The notes: a model not told the origin generated them from the sequence alone. Shown: positions 52,913 through 62,625, counted from the stretch's first letter. The stretch is 64,000 nucleotides of DNA from Streptomyces sp. IMTB 2501 (GCF_001953885.1 NZ_MQUS01000008.1:99308-163307), one strand, 5' to 3'. Numbers and translations: made by a program.

Positions 52913-53791
52913 TCAGTCCCCGTTCTTCCTGCCCCTGACCGGCGCAGTCTCGAACAGCTCAGCGAAGTAGCCGGTGAGCGCGGCCACGGACTGCTCCGGG
53001 ACGGGATCCTCGTCGGGCCCCTGCGGGAGTTCGTGCCGCTCGACCGGTGGTGCCGATTCTGCTTCCGCGATCCAGTCCCGCAAACGGGCAGGGTCTCTGG
53101 GCTCGTCCGGTGCGAGGACGTCGTAGGTCAGGGTCGCTCCGGCCGTACTGATCGCGACGCCGAGACCGTTTATCTCTCGTCCGGTGGTGACCTGCCCGCT
53201 CTGCAGGAGACGGACCAGAGCCTGGGCGGTGGGACGGTGGTCTATCAGCTCCATCCGCAGAACGGTGTGGATGAGGTCCTGGTTTCCGCAAGCGATCTCG
53301 ACCGGCTGATAGTCCGGTCCGTTCCGGAAGAGCTCAGCCGCCCACCACAGACGGGAGAAGCACTGACGGTCCGCGGGGCCGCGGAAACGCTCCGCAGCGA
53401 CGCGTCTTTCCGGCCTGTTCGCCGTCGGCTCCGAACGGTGACGCCAGACGACGTAGTCGGGGGCCACCGCCAGGGCGATGTGGTTCCACAGACGTTTGTC
53501 CGCAGCCTCTCGCCGCGTCAGGCGGAGCGTGGCGTGGAGCCGCGGCGCCAACCACGCGTCGGCTCGGGTGCGGTCCTTGCGGAACTCGAACATGGCGTCC
53601 TCAACCAGACTTCGGATCGGCTCGACCCACCACCTGGCGTCGTCCTCGGGGAGCGGCTCGACGACCTTGGCGAGATCGATGCCGCCGTGGACCTGTTCAC
53701 CTTTGAGCAGCTCCTCGGTGAGGAACGGATCGACAGCCGAGGTAGGGAGCAGCGCCAGGCGCTCCGGTACGTGGTTCGGTTGGGTGATCAC
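52913..53791 (-). CDS. Island protein of unknown function (possibly DUF6339)
   Basis: A 292-residue protein with no motif that I can tie firmly to a function. It has a mostly helical look with the aromatic/basic segment RLWNHIALAVAPDYVVWRHR followed by WAAELFRNGPDY, which recalls the DUF6339 family. The GTG start overlaps the stop of the gene before it (GTGA), making it the third gene of the XRE-GHKL operon. It converges on the methyltransferase operon with a 51 bp gap. Confidence 0.6.
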   Translation of the reverse strand: MITQPNHVPERLALLPTSAVDPFLTEELLKGEQVHGGIDLAKVVEPLPEDDARWWVEPIRSLVEDAMFEFRKDRTRADAWLAPRLHATLRLTRREAADKRLWNHIALAVAPDYVVWRHRSEPTANRPERRVAAERFRGPADRQCFSRLWWAAELFRNGPDYQPVEIACGNQDLIHTVLRMELIDHRPTAQALVRLLQSGQVTTGREINGLGVAISTAGATLTYDVLAPDEPRDPARLRDWIAEAESAPPVERHELPQGPDEDPVPEQSVAALTGYFAELFETAPVRGRKNGD

Positions 53792-54783
53792 GTCTCACTC
53801 TCCCGGTTCATCTGTTCCAGACTGCGGATGGCATAGGCAAGCGCCCTGGAGGCATCGGCGCGGCGGACCGCCGCGTAGTGGATGCGGGTCTGGAGCTCCA
53901 CCCAGCCCGAGTCGCCGGTGCGCCGGCGATGCACCTGTCGTAGGGCTTCCTCCACGTGCACGCCGGGGATCACGTCCGGGAGCATCTCCCGTAGCACCTC
54001 ACCCTGCCAGTCCGTCGGAAAGACCGGGGCGCCGCCGGGTTCCACCTCCAGATCGCCGATGGCACCGTGGAACACGGCGGTCCAGACGTCGGTGGCCATC
54101 TGGGCGACCAAGAGGTCACGTACCTTGCTGTCCACACCGGAGCCGTTGCTGTCCAACAGACCGATGACACCCTCGACGTCGGTGTTCACGAACACCGTAG
54201 GGACTCTGGCGGAGGTGTCCACGATCCAGGGCGCGTCAGCGTAGGCCTGCAGCCACTCCCGGGAGCTTTTCCTGAACGAGGCTTTCTGGACATCAAGTTG
54301 GAGCCCACGGACCGGTTCGTCGGAGACCGTGTCGATGATCCAGCTGCGGTCGGTCTCGGCGATCGACCGTCCGCGCACTCCGTCCACCGTCCCGACGGCG
54401 TACACGGCGAGGGAGGCCCGCCCTATGTGGTCGTCACGGAACACCTCCAGGGAGCCCGACCAGTCCCGGCCGTCCTCCGCGTCACGCGTCAGGTCCGCGG
54501 ACGTGCGCACATTCGTCTCGCCGTCCGTCAGCACGGCGAGGACGCGCAGATCGGACCAGGCCGCGTCGGGCGCGTTCGCCCCGGGCGGCAACGTCGCCGA
54601 GAGGCCGATCGTGGCGCTCACCCAGTCGGTGTGGCCCGCGATGCCGAGTGCGACGGCCTGCTGCTGGGTCGAGTACGCGGTGGTCTCCAGCTGGTCGCGG
54701 GTGCCGTCGGAGAGCCTGAGGGAGACCGAGGTCACTCTGAGCGTAACCGGCCGGTTGAGCCGCTTGTACGGGTAGATCTTCAT
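53788..54783 (-). CDS. Island protein of unknown function
   Basis: A 331-residue, strand-rich protein (MKIYPYKRLNRPVTLRVTSV at the start), with a mixed alpha/beta middle containing WIVDTSARVPTVFVNTD and a helical C-terminus. I do not recognise it. It begins 3 bp after the stop of the XRE-GHKL gene and overlaps the next gene, so the three are made together. A structural or DNA-binding role next to the ATPase is possible but unproven. Confidence 0.65.
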   Translation of the reverse strand: MKIYPYKRLNRPVTLRVTSVSLRLSDGTRDQLETTAYSTQQQAVALGIAGHTDWVSATIGLSATLPPGANAPDAAWSDLRVLAVLTDGETNVRTSADLTRDAEDGRDWSGSLEVFRDDHIGRASLAVYAVGTVDGVRGRSIAETDRSWIIDTVSDEPVRGLQLDVQKASFRKSSREWLQAYADAPWIVDTSARVPTVFVNTDVEGVIGLLDSNGSGVDSKVRDLLVAQMATDVWTAVFHGAIGDLEVEPGGAPVFPTDWQGEVLREMLPDVIPGVHVEEALRQVHRRRTGDSGWVELQTRIHYAAVRRADASRALAYAIRSLEQMNRESET

Positions 54784-54786
54784 GCG

Positions 54787-56964
54787 TCACTCCCCTTTGC
54801 CGGCACGGAGTTCGAGCACGAGGCGGGTGAGTGTGGTCCTGACCGGGTGGCTGGTGACATCGGTGGATCCTCGGAACTTCGCGCGACGCGCGCCGGGCGT
54901 GAAGCGCAGGGTCCCGTCCTCCACCTCACAGCCCTCGACGGCCACGAGTTCCGCCCAGTCCAGCTTCGGGCGGCCCCCGGAGCGCACGTCGAGCTGGGCG
55001 ACCGGCACCATCGGGACGACCTCATCGCCACGCGGGATGCTCACTTCGGCGGTGATCCGCCACTCGCCGTCATCGCCGACCACAGCGTCGAGCCCGTCCA
55101 ATACCGGCACCACCGGCCCGGCAGGCGCCTTGGCCTTGGGTCGCGCTCTCACGGTCAGCGCCTTGCGCAGTGCCTCACCGCCTTCGCGGTTGCTGCGCTT
55201 CGGCCGTGCGACGAGTTCCCTGACCGCGCTGTTGACCTCAGTGGTCAGCCAGTTGATCCTCCGGTACGCGGAGGGCGACCAGCGCAGGGTGAGCTCCTCG
55301 GTCTGCCCCCAGCGGTCGTGCTCAGGCGGTTCCGCCGCACGCAGGAATTCCTCTGCCTCCTTCGCGAAGGGGGCAGATTCCCCGGCTGCTTCGCCCACCA
55401 GGAGAACGGCCTGGAAGGGGTTGGTCCCGAGCGGCAGGTTGGGGACCACGGCCCTCTTCACGGTCATGCGGTTGCCGCGCAGCGAGTGCACCTGGTTCTG
55501 CTTCTCCTTGTCCCCCTCCTCGGCCTCGGTGACCAGGAGGACCGCTTGGTGGGTACCGAGCGTCCCCTGAGCGCCTCCGGAGAGCGGCAGCTTCAGCGGA
55601 ACGCTTCGCGCCGCCACCTGTCCCGCCTCAGTGAGGCGGTCCACCGTGGTGCCCTCGTAGTGGGCTCGCAGGGCGCGAGTCCGTGAGGGCTGCTCGGTAG
55701 CCGGGTCCACCTGCTCCTCCGCTACGACCACCTTGTTGTTGCGCAAGGTGCGGACCGAGACCTCCAGGAGGGGAAGCCTGTTGCCCCCACCGGTCATCGC
55801 GGCCCAGAAATCACGCCCCAGAGCCCTTACCAGACGGCGATGCATCCTGCAGATGTCACGTGTGTCTTCGTTGCCCTCCGTACCGTCCATGGTCTCGTCG
55901 TCGTCATTGGGCGAGTTCTCTTCGAGGCTGGCCACGTCGTGCGCGCCGACGATGAGGAAGGACGTACCGGGCTCGTCGGTCTCCCGGGTCAGGTGCAGGC
56001 GGGCCACGGTCTCCTCGTCCGCCCACCAGGAACGGGCGACCCTCGCGCCGGGCGAATCGGGATCGGGGCGCCCGAACCATGCGGGACCCGCGTACGGCTC
56101 GCCGTCGACCTCACGCCAGGGCAGTTCGAGACGGCCGATGACCCGTCGCTCGGTACGCCCCTCGTGGGGCACGGACAGAGTGGAGTTGATGAGCACGAGC
56201 CCGAGGGCGCTGGTGGCCCACAGCGTTGCCTTGCCCAGGCCGTACGAACCACCCGCACCGTGCCCGGACTTGAGGCTCTCCAGTTGACGCCTGACCACGG
56301 CGGCGAACTTGCCGTCCTCGTAATCGTCGCCGATGAGCCCGGAAGCGTTGTAGTCGTCGACGCGCAGCAGGACCAGTCGGCCCTTCTCGTACATGTCCCG
56401 CACTCCGGCGTCCACGACCCGACCGACCTTCTGGTTACCGGCGATCTCCGAGACTGCGGAGTAGTGCGGGAAGAGATCGTTCCAGAGGATCGCCTCACGG
56501 AAGGCGTCCAGAGCCTCACCGGTCAGCTCGTGCAGGGTGTAGCGGACACGAACCGGGCGACCGTTCTCCGTCAGTCGCTCGTCGAGGCTGTTCTGGCAGG
56601 TCTCGCGTGCAAGGACCTGCACGTCGGCGTCGAAGGCGAAGGCAGCGGCATTGCCCAGGTCACGGCCACCATCGGAGTAGCCCGGGCGGTGGTACCAGGT
56701 GACCGGGAGGCCGGCATGGGTGTCGGTGGTGCGGGTGTGCACCGTGCCGATGTCCGTGCCGAGCGCCTTGGCGATGTCCTCCATGACGGTCGGGCGGGGA
56801 GTCGACCTCCCTGTGATCCACGCGGAGACGGCGGCTCGGGTCAGCCCGAGATCGTCGGCCAGTTCAGCCTGCGTCTTCCTCGCGAGCTTGAGCTGACGGG
56901 CCAGCCAAGGCCCGAACTCCTCACCTGTCTCCACGCGCCAACTGCCCCTTCTTTGGAGTGACAT
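54787..56964 (-). CDS. XRE helix-turn-helix / GHKL ATPase fusion
   Basis: A 725-residue protein. Residues about 14-75 form an XRE-type DNA-binding domain (KTQAELADDLGLTRAAVSAW). A GHKL (HSP90/MutL/MORC-like) ATPase follows, with N-box ETCQNSLDE at 121-129, G1 RVDDYNASGLIG from 201 and G2 GAGGSYGLGKAT at 236-247. The rest is a transducer-like region of unknown fold. Such ATPases change shape on ATP binding and can clamp DNA; the XRE domain suggests that it also binds a specific sequence, perhaps its own promoter. It heads a three-gene reverse operon. Confidence 0.75.
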   Translation of the reverse strand: MSLQRRGSWRVETGEEFGPWLARQLKLARKTQAELADDLGLTRAAVSAWITGRSTPRPTVMEDIAKALGTDIGTVHTRTTDTHAGLPVTWYHRPGYSDGGRDLGNAAAFAFDADVQVLARETCQNSLDERLTENGRPVRVRYTLHELTGEALDAFREAILWNDLFPHYSAVSEIAGNQKVGRVVDAGVRDMYEKGRLVLLRVDDYNASGLIGDDYEDGKFAAVVRRQLESLKSGHGAGGSYGLGKATLWATSALGLVLINSTLSVPHEGRTERRVIGRLELPWREVDGEPYAGPAWFGRPDPDSPGARVARSWWADEETVARLHLTRETDEPGTSFLIVGAHDVASLEENSPNDDDETMDGTEGNEDTRDICRMHRRLVRALGRDFWAAMTGGGNRLPLLEVSVRTLRNNKVVVAEEQVDPATEQPSRTRALRAHYEGTTVDRLTEAGQVAARSVPLKLPLSGGAQGTLGTHQAVLLVTEAEEGDKEKQNQVHSLRGNRMTVKRAVVPNLPLGTNPFQAVLLVGEAAGESAPFAKEAEEFLRAAEPPEHDRWGQTEELTLRWSPSAYRRINWLTTEVNSAVRELVARPKRSNREGGEALRKALTVRARPKAKAPAGPVVPVLDGLDAVVGDDGEWRITAEVSIPRGDEVVPMVPVAQLDVRSGGRPKLDWAELVAVEGCEVEDGTLRFTPGARRAKFRGSTDVTSHPVRTTLTRLVLELRAGKGE

Positions 56965-56976
56965 GCAGCTCGCATG
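56962..56976. promoter_or_regulatory. Palindrome over the XRE-GHKL start codon
   Basis: CATGC-AGCTC-GCATG is a perfect 5-5-5 inverted repeat that includes the ATG of the XRE-GHKL gene. It would suit autorepression by its XRE domain. Confidence 0.35.
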
Positions 56977-57464
56977 CTGTAGACCAGGAGGCTAATTTGA
57001 CACACGCGGCAGCGTCAACCAAAAGTTGATCGGACTTGATCGCTTCGATCACTCCGAGCTTGCGTCCAACTTGACCGGATCACCCCAATCGATCCCCCTA
57101 TGCGGGCATTTGCACAAGCGGTAACGGTCAACTCCCCACGCACGTACGGGAGTTCGGGTTGCACGATCGAGCGACTGTCGATATGTTCGATGACGATGGA
57201 TAAGCCATCTCGCTCGCGAACCCGAAATCGGGGAGGCCGGGCGGCCCGGGGGACAGGTGCACCCAAATCCATCCCCAGGCGACGGGAGGTCGACGCAGAA
57301 ACCATTTCCCAAAAGGAGCTGGCGGCACGAGGCCTCCATCCACTAGCGTCATCGCCGGAATAGAATCTGACGCAAAAGCAATTATCCGCTTGCAGGGGAC
57401 GCATGCCCGAATACAACCCCTGTGCGATCAACAGGACACGACGCAACGGGGGGTGGACCACTCT
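56965..57464. promoter_or_regulatory. Lower-GC island intergenic region with clustered TTGAC half-sites
   Basis: A gap of about 500 bp between divergent island operons, visibly less GC-rich than the rest. It holds TTGAC-N12-GTCAA (56997-57018), TCAAC-caaaa-GTTGA (57015-57029), TTGATCG direct repeats 10 bp apart (57026 and 57036) and another TTGAC at 57071. An 87-codon open frame (57100-57363) and a longer antisense frame exist but have no ribosome-binding site or recognisable protein. Confidence 0.45.
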
Positions 57465-57671
57465 ATGGATGGACAGGGCTGCGGTGACTTCTTGGACTCG
57501 TGCCGGGAGGTAAGCGCGTTTGAACTGATAATTCAGATTGCGAAAAGCAAGGTCGAGGTGATCGAGATTCTTCACGGATACAACCTTCCCGAAGAGGATC
57601 TCGCCGAAAACTTCCCCAACTTGGCCAAGAAGGTTCAAGGCCTGCCGGACGAGACCTCCCCCTCGGCCTGA
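57465..57671 (+). CDS. Small island protein (68 aa), hypothetical
   Basis: A 68-residue acidic protein, starting at an ATG with a weak GGGTGG upstream. The core SAFELIIQIAKSKVEVIEIL is helical and amphipathic, like a small adaptor or antitoxin-sized protein. Codon use is less GC-biased than its neighbours. It lies upstream of the sacsin-helicase gene in the same direction with a 190 bp gap. No family was recognised; it may be chance coding in a low-GC stretch. Confidence 0.45.
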   Translation: MDGQGCGDFLDSCREVSAFELIIQIAKSKVEVIEILHGYNLPEEDLAENFPNLAKKVQGLPDETSPSA

Positions 57672-57861
57672 TCAAGCACGCCTCGGGCCCGAGTCGCCCC
57701 AGAGTGCGCCCACGCGCCCATGCCTTCACCGAGAGATCACTTTGAAGGCGCGGTGACAACCCAGCACCGCGCAAGGAACACTGGCCGGCCACGCAAAGCC
57801 GGCGGCCAGCCCGCTTCTTGACGCTTTCGTCCGGACCTTGACACCTCAGGAGTGCAGAGTA

Positions 57862-60800
57862 GTGCCGTCTTCGTCCTATCCGGTAATTCAGACCGTTCTC
57901 GAGCAGTCCTCCCGCGTATTGCAGACTTACGCCGTGGACCCCGGTCTCGTAGCCGAGCACGCCAATGGTGAGCGTCGAATCACCCAGGGCGGATACGGCG
58001 ATCGCCAGCTTTTCGAGCTCGTCCAGAACGCGGCAGACGAAATCGCTGAAGAGCCGGGCGGACGAGTTCATGTCGTCCTCACAGAAACCCATCTGTACTG
58101 CGCGAACGAGGGAAATCCGGTGACCCCGGAAGGTGCGGAAACAATTCTTCGGATGAGTATGTCGAAGAAGCGCGGCGGTCAGATCGGACGATTCGGAGTC
58201 GGCGTCAAATCGGTCCTCGTGGTGACCGACACGCCGCAATTCTTCAGCCGCAGCGGAAGTTTTGGATTCGACCGCGCCTGGTCGTACGAGCAGATCAAGG
58301 CCGTGCCCGGTGTGACGGAGCGGTACGGTCCTGAGTTCGACGCCCCCGTCCTGCGGATGGCCCGCCCCCTCGACATCGAGGCCGAATGTGCTTCCGACTC
58401 CGTTCTGAATGAGCTGTTGACCTGGGCGACCACCGTCGTCCGCCTACCGCTGCTCCGGAAGGCCGATGACCGGCTGGGCCGGGACATGCACGGAGGCCGC
58501 GCAAAGGAGCATGGCGAGCCCCGCGAGGAGTTCCCGGTCGGCTTCCAGCTCTTCTCGCCGCACGTCGCGAAGGTCGTGTTGGAGGACCGCCGGCCCCGGC
58601 CCGTGATCCGTCGGACCCTGACCACCCAGCAGACCGGCGACCTGCACACCGTGGTCGAGGAGCGGACCGGGAAGGCCATCGCCACCGACCAGTGGCGCGT
58701 GTTCACCACCACCCACGAGCCCGGTTCAGCGGCTCGCGCGGACGCCGGAGAGCTACACGACCGACTCTCGCTCGACCTCGCCTGGGGTGTCCCCGCCCTG
58801 GAGAAGGATCCGGAGAGCGGCCTGTACATCAGCCCGCGGTCGCGTGGTCGTGGCAAGTTCTGGTCCTTCTTCCCGACCAAGTACGAGATGTCGCTGAGCG
58901 GCATCCTCAACGGAGCCTGGAAGACCAACGAGGACCGACAGAACCTGCTCGACTCCTCTCCCTTCAACCAGGAGATGATCAGAGTGTCGGCGAAGCTGGT
59001 CGTCGACTCCCTCCCCGCCCTGGCACCCCCAGAGGACCCGGCCGCCTACCTCCCTCTGCTGCCCGGCCGTGTCAAGGAGGCGATCAGCTGGGCTGACGAG
59101 TTCCTGACTCGGGAGATCTGGGCCCGCACCGCGGACCGTCCGTCGCTGCCCGACCAGGACGGCGCCCTGCGCGTCCCGACCGAGCTGCGGATCCATCCGC
59201 GGCTCGACAAGGACCCGAAGAAACTTTCCAGTTGGCTGCGGATATGGCACGGGTGCCCCGGGCGCCCCTCGAACTGGCTGCACCCGAGCGTCGAGGCGGA
59301 CGCCCTGCGCTCCGGAAAGGTCGAGCACATTCTCGCCGCGGCCGAGCACGGGCGGACCGATGTCCGCGAATGGCTGGAGGCCCTGGTCGAGAGCGGCACC
59401 GCCGAGGCGTCGAAGGCAGCCATTCGAATCCTCGCGGACATGATCGAGGTCCGCTCCGCGTACGCCGAGGAGGCCCGCAAGGCCCGCATCGTGCTCACCG
59501 AGGAGCACGGTCTCGTCGCCCCCGTACACGGCAAGGTGTTCCGCCAAGCCGACCACGACGGACTGCGCGAGTCCCTGGTGTACGTGGTCGACGAGATCGC
59601 CCAGGACCCTTCGCTGGCACACGCGCTCAACGCCCTGGGCATCCGCGAGGCAGACGTCGAGGGTCGGTTCGTCAGCATTCTCGACCAGGGCTTCGACCAC
59701 TACAGCGAGTCCGACTGGGAGCGGTTCTGGGAGCTGTTCCGCCAAGCCGGGGTCCGTCGACTGGCCCACAAGGTCCTGGAGCGGGTGCCCAGTCCGCACT
59801 CGACGCTCCGAGTGCGTACCGCCGACGGGCGGTTTCGGCCGGTCGAGGACTGCATGCTGCCGGGCGTCGTGGTCGACGCGAAGCGCGACCCGAACGTCGC
59901 CGTCGACATGGAGTTCCACTCCGACGACACGCCCTTCTTCTCCCAGGTCGGTCTGCGGGAGCGACCGTCCGGCGGGGTGCAGCCCGGGGCGGACGAGCCC
60001 TGGTTCGAGGAGTACCGCGAAGCAGTCCACGCCGCGTACCTGCGCAGTTTGGACACCCGCGCTCCCCGCCCCTCCCTGAACCGGATAAAGGTCGAGGGAG
60101 CCGCGATCGGTGGCCCGCTCCACCTGTTTCGTGTCCTCTCCGAGGAATCCCGCGCCGCCTTCCTGAAGGTGCTGCCCGACGACGCCGTGGTGGACAACTG
60201 GACGGGCCAGATCGGCGCGCAGACCAGCACCCGGCAGGCGGTGGTCTCTCCGATCCGATGGATGCTGAGGAAGTACGGCACGGTCGCCACCTCCCAGGGG
60301 ATCAAGCCGCTGAAGGAGGCCGTCGGCCCCCAGCTCGCCGCCTACCGCGACGTACTGCCGGTCGCCGACATCTCCGCCGAGAAAGCCCGTAAGCTGCGGC
60401 TCCCGACCACCGTCGACGAAGTTCCTGCCGACCGCTGGGACGCGCTCCTCGACGAGGTGTCCCGCAGCGAGGACGACTCCTTCGTCGGCGCCACCTACGT
60501 GATGCTGACCCGGTTCGGCGCGGACTTCCCCGAAGACTCCCTGACCCGTTGCCGGATCGGCGACACCTGGGGCACCCGCCCCGACGACGAGATCACCCTC
60601 GCCGTCGGAGTCGCCGAGTACCGGGCGCTCCGCGCCGAGCAGCTCCCGGCGCTGCTGGTGCCGACCGCCGAGGACGCCGAACTGATGGTCGAGAAGTGGG
60701 GCATGCTCCGCTACGCCGACGTGATCAGCCGGGAGACCCGCGAAGTTCCCGAGGGCGACCCGGTGCCGTTGGTCGAGCTGTTCCCCGCCCTGCGGCAGCG

Positions 60801-62625
60801 GCTGAACAGCGGGAACCGGAACAGCGTGGTGCAACGATGCACCGAGTTGGAGGAGGTCACCCGCACTCCCAACGGCGCGCACGCCTCCCCCCTGGACGCC
60901 GTCCGTCAGGACGGCACCGTCAAGGTCCGCGTGCCTCTGGAGCCGGAGCCGATGCTCCGACTGATCGACCGCGAGCTCGGTCTCGGCCTTGGAACGGCAG
61001 GTTGCCACGCAGTCCTGGAGCACCAGGACCGCATGGCTCGGGACAGCGAGCTGCAGGCGGCGCAGAAGGCGGTTCGGGAGGCCGAGGACGTCGTGGCCAA
61101 GATAGAACTGCTGATCGGTGCGGACGCGCTCCGGACCGGCCTCCCCGAGGGCCTGATGGAAGCCGAGCTGCAGGCGACCGAAGGCGTGGAGCCGTCCGGG
61201 CGCCGCATCGCGCAGATGGCGTTCAACGCGCACGGCGACGGGGTGCTCCAGCAGCACGCCCGGGACATCCAGGCGCGCTTCCCCAACGCGCCCGTCGCGT
61301 ATGGGGGTTCTTCGGCGGCCATCGCATTCGTCTCGGATCTGAAACTGCCCGTCACGTTCGCCGGTTCGAGGACTCCGTCCCCGCCTCCGTCCGAGACTGT
61401 CGAAGGCCCTCGGGACTTCCCAAGCCTCCACCACTACCAGGAGGACCTGGTCCGGAACATATCCGCCATGCTCGACCGGCTGGCCCCCCAGCGCGGCATG
61501 CTGTCCCTGCCCACCGGTGCCGGCAAGACACGGGTCACCGCCGAGGCCGTGATCCGCTGGGTGAAGCGGGTCGGCGATCTCAAGGGGCCACTGCTTTGGA
61601 TCGCGCAAACCGAAGAATTGTGTGAACAGGCCTTCCAGAGCTGGAAGTTCGTCTGGAGCAAGGTCGGCGCGGAGCGCCCGCTCACCATCAGCCGACTGTT
61701 GAGCAGCAACGAGGTCGGGAACGTTGTCGACCATCCTCACCTGGTGGTCGCCACCGACGCCAAGCTGGAGCGGTGCCTGGGCACCGACCAGTACGCCTGG
61801 TTGCGACAGGCCGTTCTGGTGGTCGTGGACGAGGCGCACACCGCCATCTCCAAGCGGTACACCGAGATCCTGGGCCTGCTGGGACTCACCCAGTACGAGA
61901 CCGGCCGGCATCTGCTCGGCCTGACCGCCACCCCGTTCCGCAACACCAACGAGGACGAGACCCGCCGGCTGATCAACCGCTTCGGCAACAGACGACTCGA
62001 CCAGGGAGTCTTTCCGTCAGGTGACCCGTATCGCGACCTTCAGGAGTGGGGGATGCTGGCGCAGGTCGAGCACCGCACCCTCGAGGGGGGCCGGATCGAA
62101 TTGACCCGTGACGAGAAGACGCACGCCGAACGCATGGCGATGCTCTCCCGCTCCGCCGAGCAGCGGCTCGCCGACGACCACGGGCGCAGCCGGCGCATCG
62201 TCGACTCGGTGGCCGATCTGCCGGACGACTGTCCGACGTTGCTTTTCGCCACCTCCGTCGACCACGCCAAGTACCTGGCGGCCATGCTCAACGACCGGGG
62301 TGTCCCGTCCGCCGCCGTGGACTCGACGACGAGTGCGCAGGACCGTCGTGCTCGCGTCGAGAACTTCCGAAACGGACGCATCCGAGTGCTCACCAACTAC
62401 GGCGTCCTCACTCAGGGGTTCGACGCACCGGCCACCCAGGCGGTGGTGGTGGCCCGCCCGGTCTACAGCACCAACGTCTACCAGCAGATGATCGGTCGTG
62501 GCCTGCGCGGCCCCAGGAACGGTGGCAAGGAATCCTGTCTGATCCTCAACGTCAGCGACAACATCGCCAACTTCGACACCCAGCTCGCCTTCACCCAGTT
62601 CGAGCACCTCTGGAGCCGTAAGTGA
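57862..62625 (+). CDS. Sacsin-type GHKL ATPase / SF2 helicase fusion
   Basis: A 1587-residue protein. The N-terminus is a sacsin-like GHKL module: N-box FELVQNAADE at 51-60, CANEGNP at 80-86 and GQIGRFGVGVKSVL at 106-119. Sacsin-type GILNGAWKTNEDRQNLL follows. Residues about 400-1190 are unassigned. The C-terminus is a DEAD/DEAH helicase: Walker A LPTGAGKT at 1216-1223, DEAH at 1323-1326, LTATP at 1354-1358 and QQMIGRGLRGP from 1541. GTG 57862 is chosen because AGGAG lies 9 bp upstream. The next gene starts on its stop. Confidence 0.85.
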   Translation: MPSSSYPVIQTVLEQSSRVLQTYAVDPGLVAEHANGERRITQGGYGDRQLFELVQNAADEIAEEPGGRVHVVLTETHLYCANEGNPVTPEGAETILRMSMSKKRGGQIGRFGVGVKSVLVVTDTPQFFSRSGSFGFDRAWSYEQIKAVPGVTERYGPEFDAPVLRMARPLDIEAECASDSVLNELLTWATTVVRLPLLRKADDRLGRDMHGGRAKEHGEPREEFPVGFQLFSPHVAKVVLEDRRPRPVIRRTLTTQQTGDLHTVVEERTGKAIATDQWRVFTTTHEPGSAARADAGELHDRLSLDLAWGVPALEKDPESGLYISPRSRGRGKFWSFFPTKYEMSLSGILNGAWKTNEDRQNLLDSSPFNQEMIRVSAKLVVDSLPALAPPEDPAAYLPLLPGRVKEAISWADEFLTREIWARTADRPSLPDQDGALRVPTELRIHPRLDKDPKKLSSWLRIWHGCPGRPSNWLHPSVEADALRSGKVEHILAAAEHGRTDVREWLEALVESGTAEASKAAIRILADMIEVRSAYAEEARKARIVLTEEHGLVAPVHGKVFRQADHDGLRESLVYVVDEIAQDPSLAHALNALGIREADVEGRFVSILDQGFDHYSESDWERFWELFRQAGVRRLAHKVLERVPSPHSTLRVRTADGRFRPVEDCMLPGVVVDAKRDPNVAVDMEFHSDDTPFFSQVGLRERPSGGVQPGADEPWFEEYREAVHAAYLRSLDTRAPRPSLNRIKVEGAAIGGPLHLFRVLSEESRAAFLKVLPDDAVVDNWTGQIGAQTSTRQAVVSPIRWMLRKYGTVATSQGIKPLKEAVGPQLAAYRDVLPVADISAEKARKLRLPTTVDEVPADRWDALLDEVSRSEDDSFVGATYVMLTRFGADFPEDSLTRCRIGDTWGTRPDDEITLAVGVAEYRALRAEQLPALLVPTAEDAELMVEKWGMLRYADVISRETREVPEGDPVPLVELFPALRQRLNSGNRNSVVQRCTELEEVTRTPNGAHASPLDAVRQDGTVKVRVPLEPEPMLRLIDRELGLGLGTAGCHAVLEHQDRMARDSELQAAQKAVREAEDVVAKIELLIGADALRTGLPEGLMEAELQATEGVEPSGRRIAQMAFNAHGDGVLQQHARDIQARFPNAPVAYGGSSAAIAFVSDLKLPVTFAGSRTPSPPPSETVEGPRDFPSLHHYQEDLVRNISAMLDRLAPQRGMLSLPTGAGKTRVTAEAVIRWVKRVGDLKGPLLWIAQTEELCEQAFQSWKFVWSKVGAERPLTISRLLSSNEVGNVVDHPHLVVATDAKLERCLGTDQYAWLRQAVLVVVDEAHTAISKRYTEILGLLGLTQYETGRHLLGLTATPFRNTNEDETRRLINRFGNRRLDQGVFPSGDPYRDLQEWGMLAQVEHRTLEGGRIELTRDEKTHAERMAMLSRSAEQRLADDHGRSRRIVDSVADLPDDCPTLLFATSVDHAKYLAAMLNDRGVPSAAVDSTTSAQDRRARVENFRNGRIRVLTNYGVLTQGFDAPATQAVVVARPVYSTNVYQQMIGRGLRGPRNGGKESCLILNVSDNIANFDTQLAFTQFEHLWSRK

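Noticed and set aside
57015..57638. 207-codon reverse frame in the island gap
   Set aside because: It has no ribosome-binding site and no protein-like pattern, and it overlaps the better-supported small forward frame and the operator-like repeats.
58753..61911. 1052-codon open frame on the reverse strand
   Set aside because: It lies fully inside the sacsin-helicase gene, which has clear motifs from end to end. The antisense frame has no recognisable domain and is a product of high GC bias.
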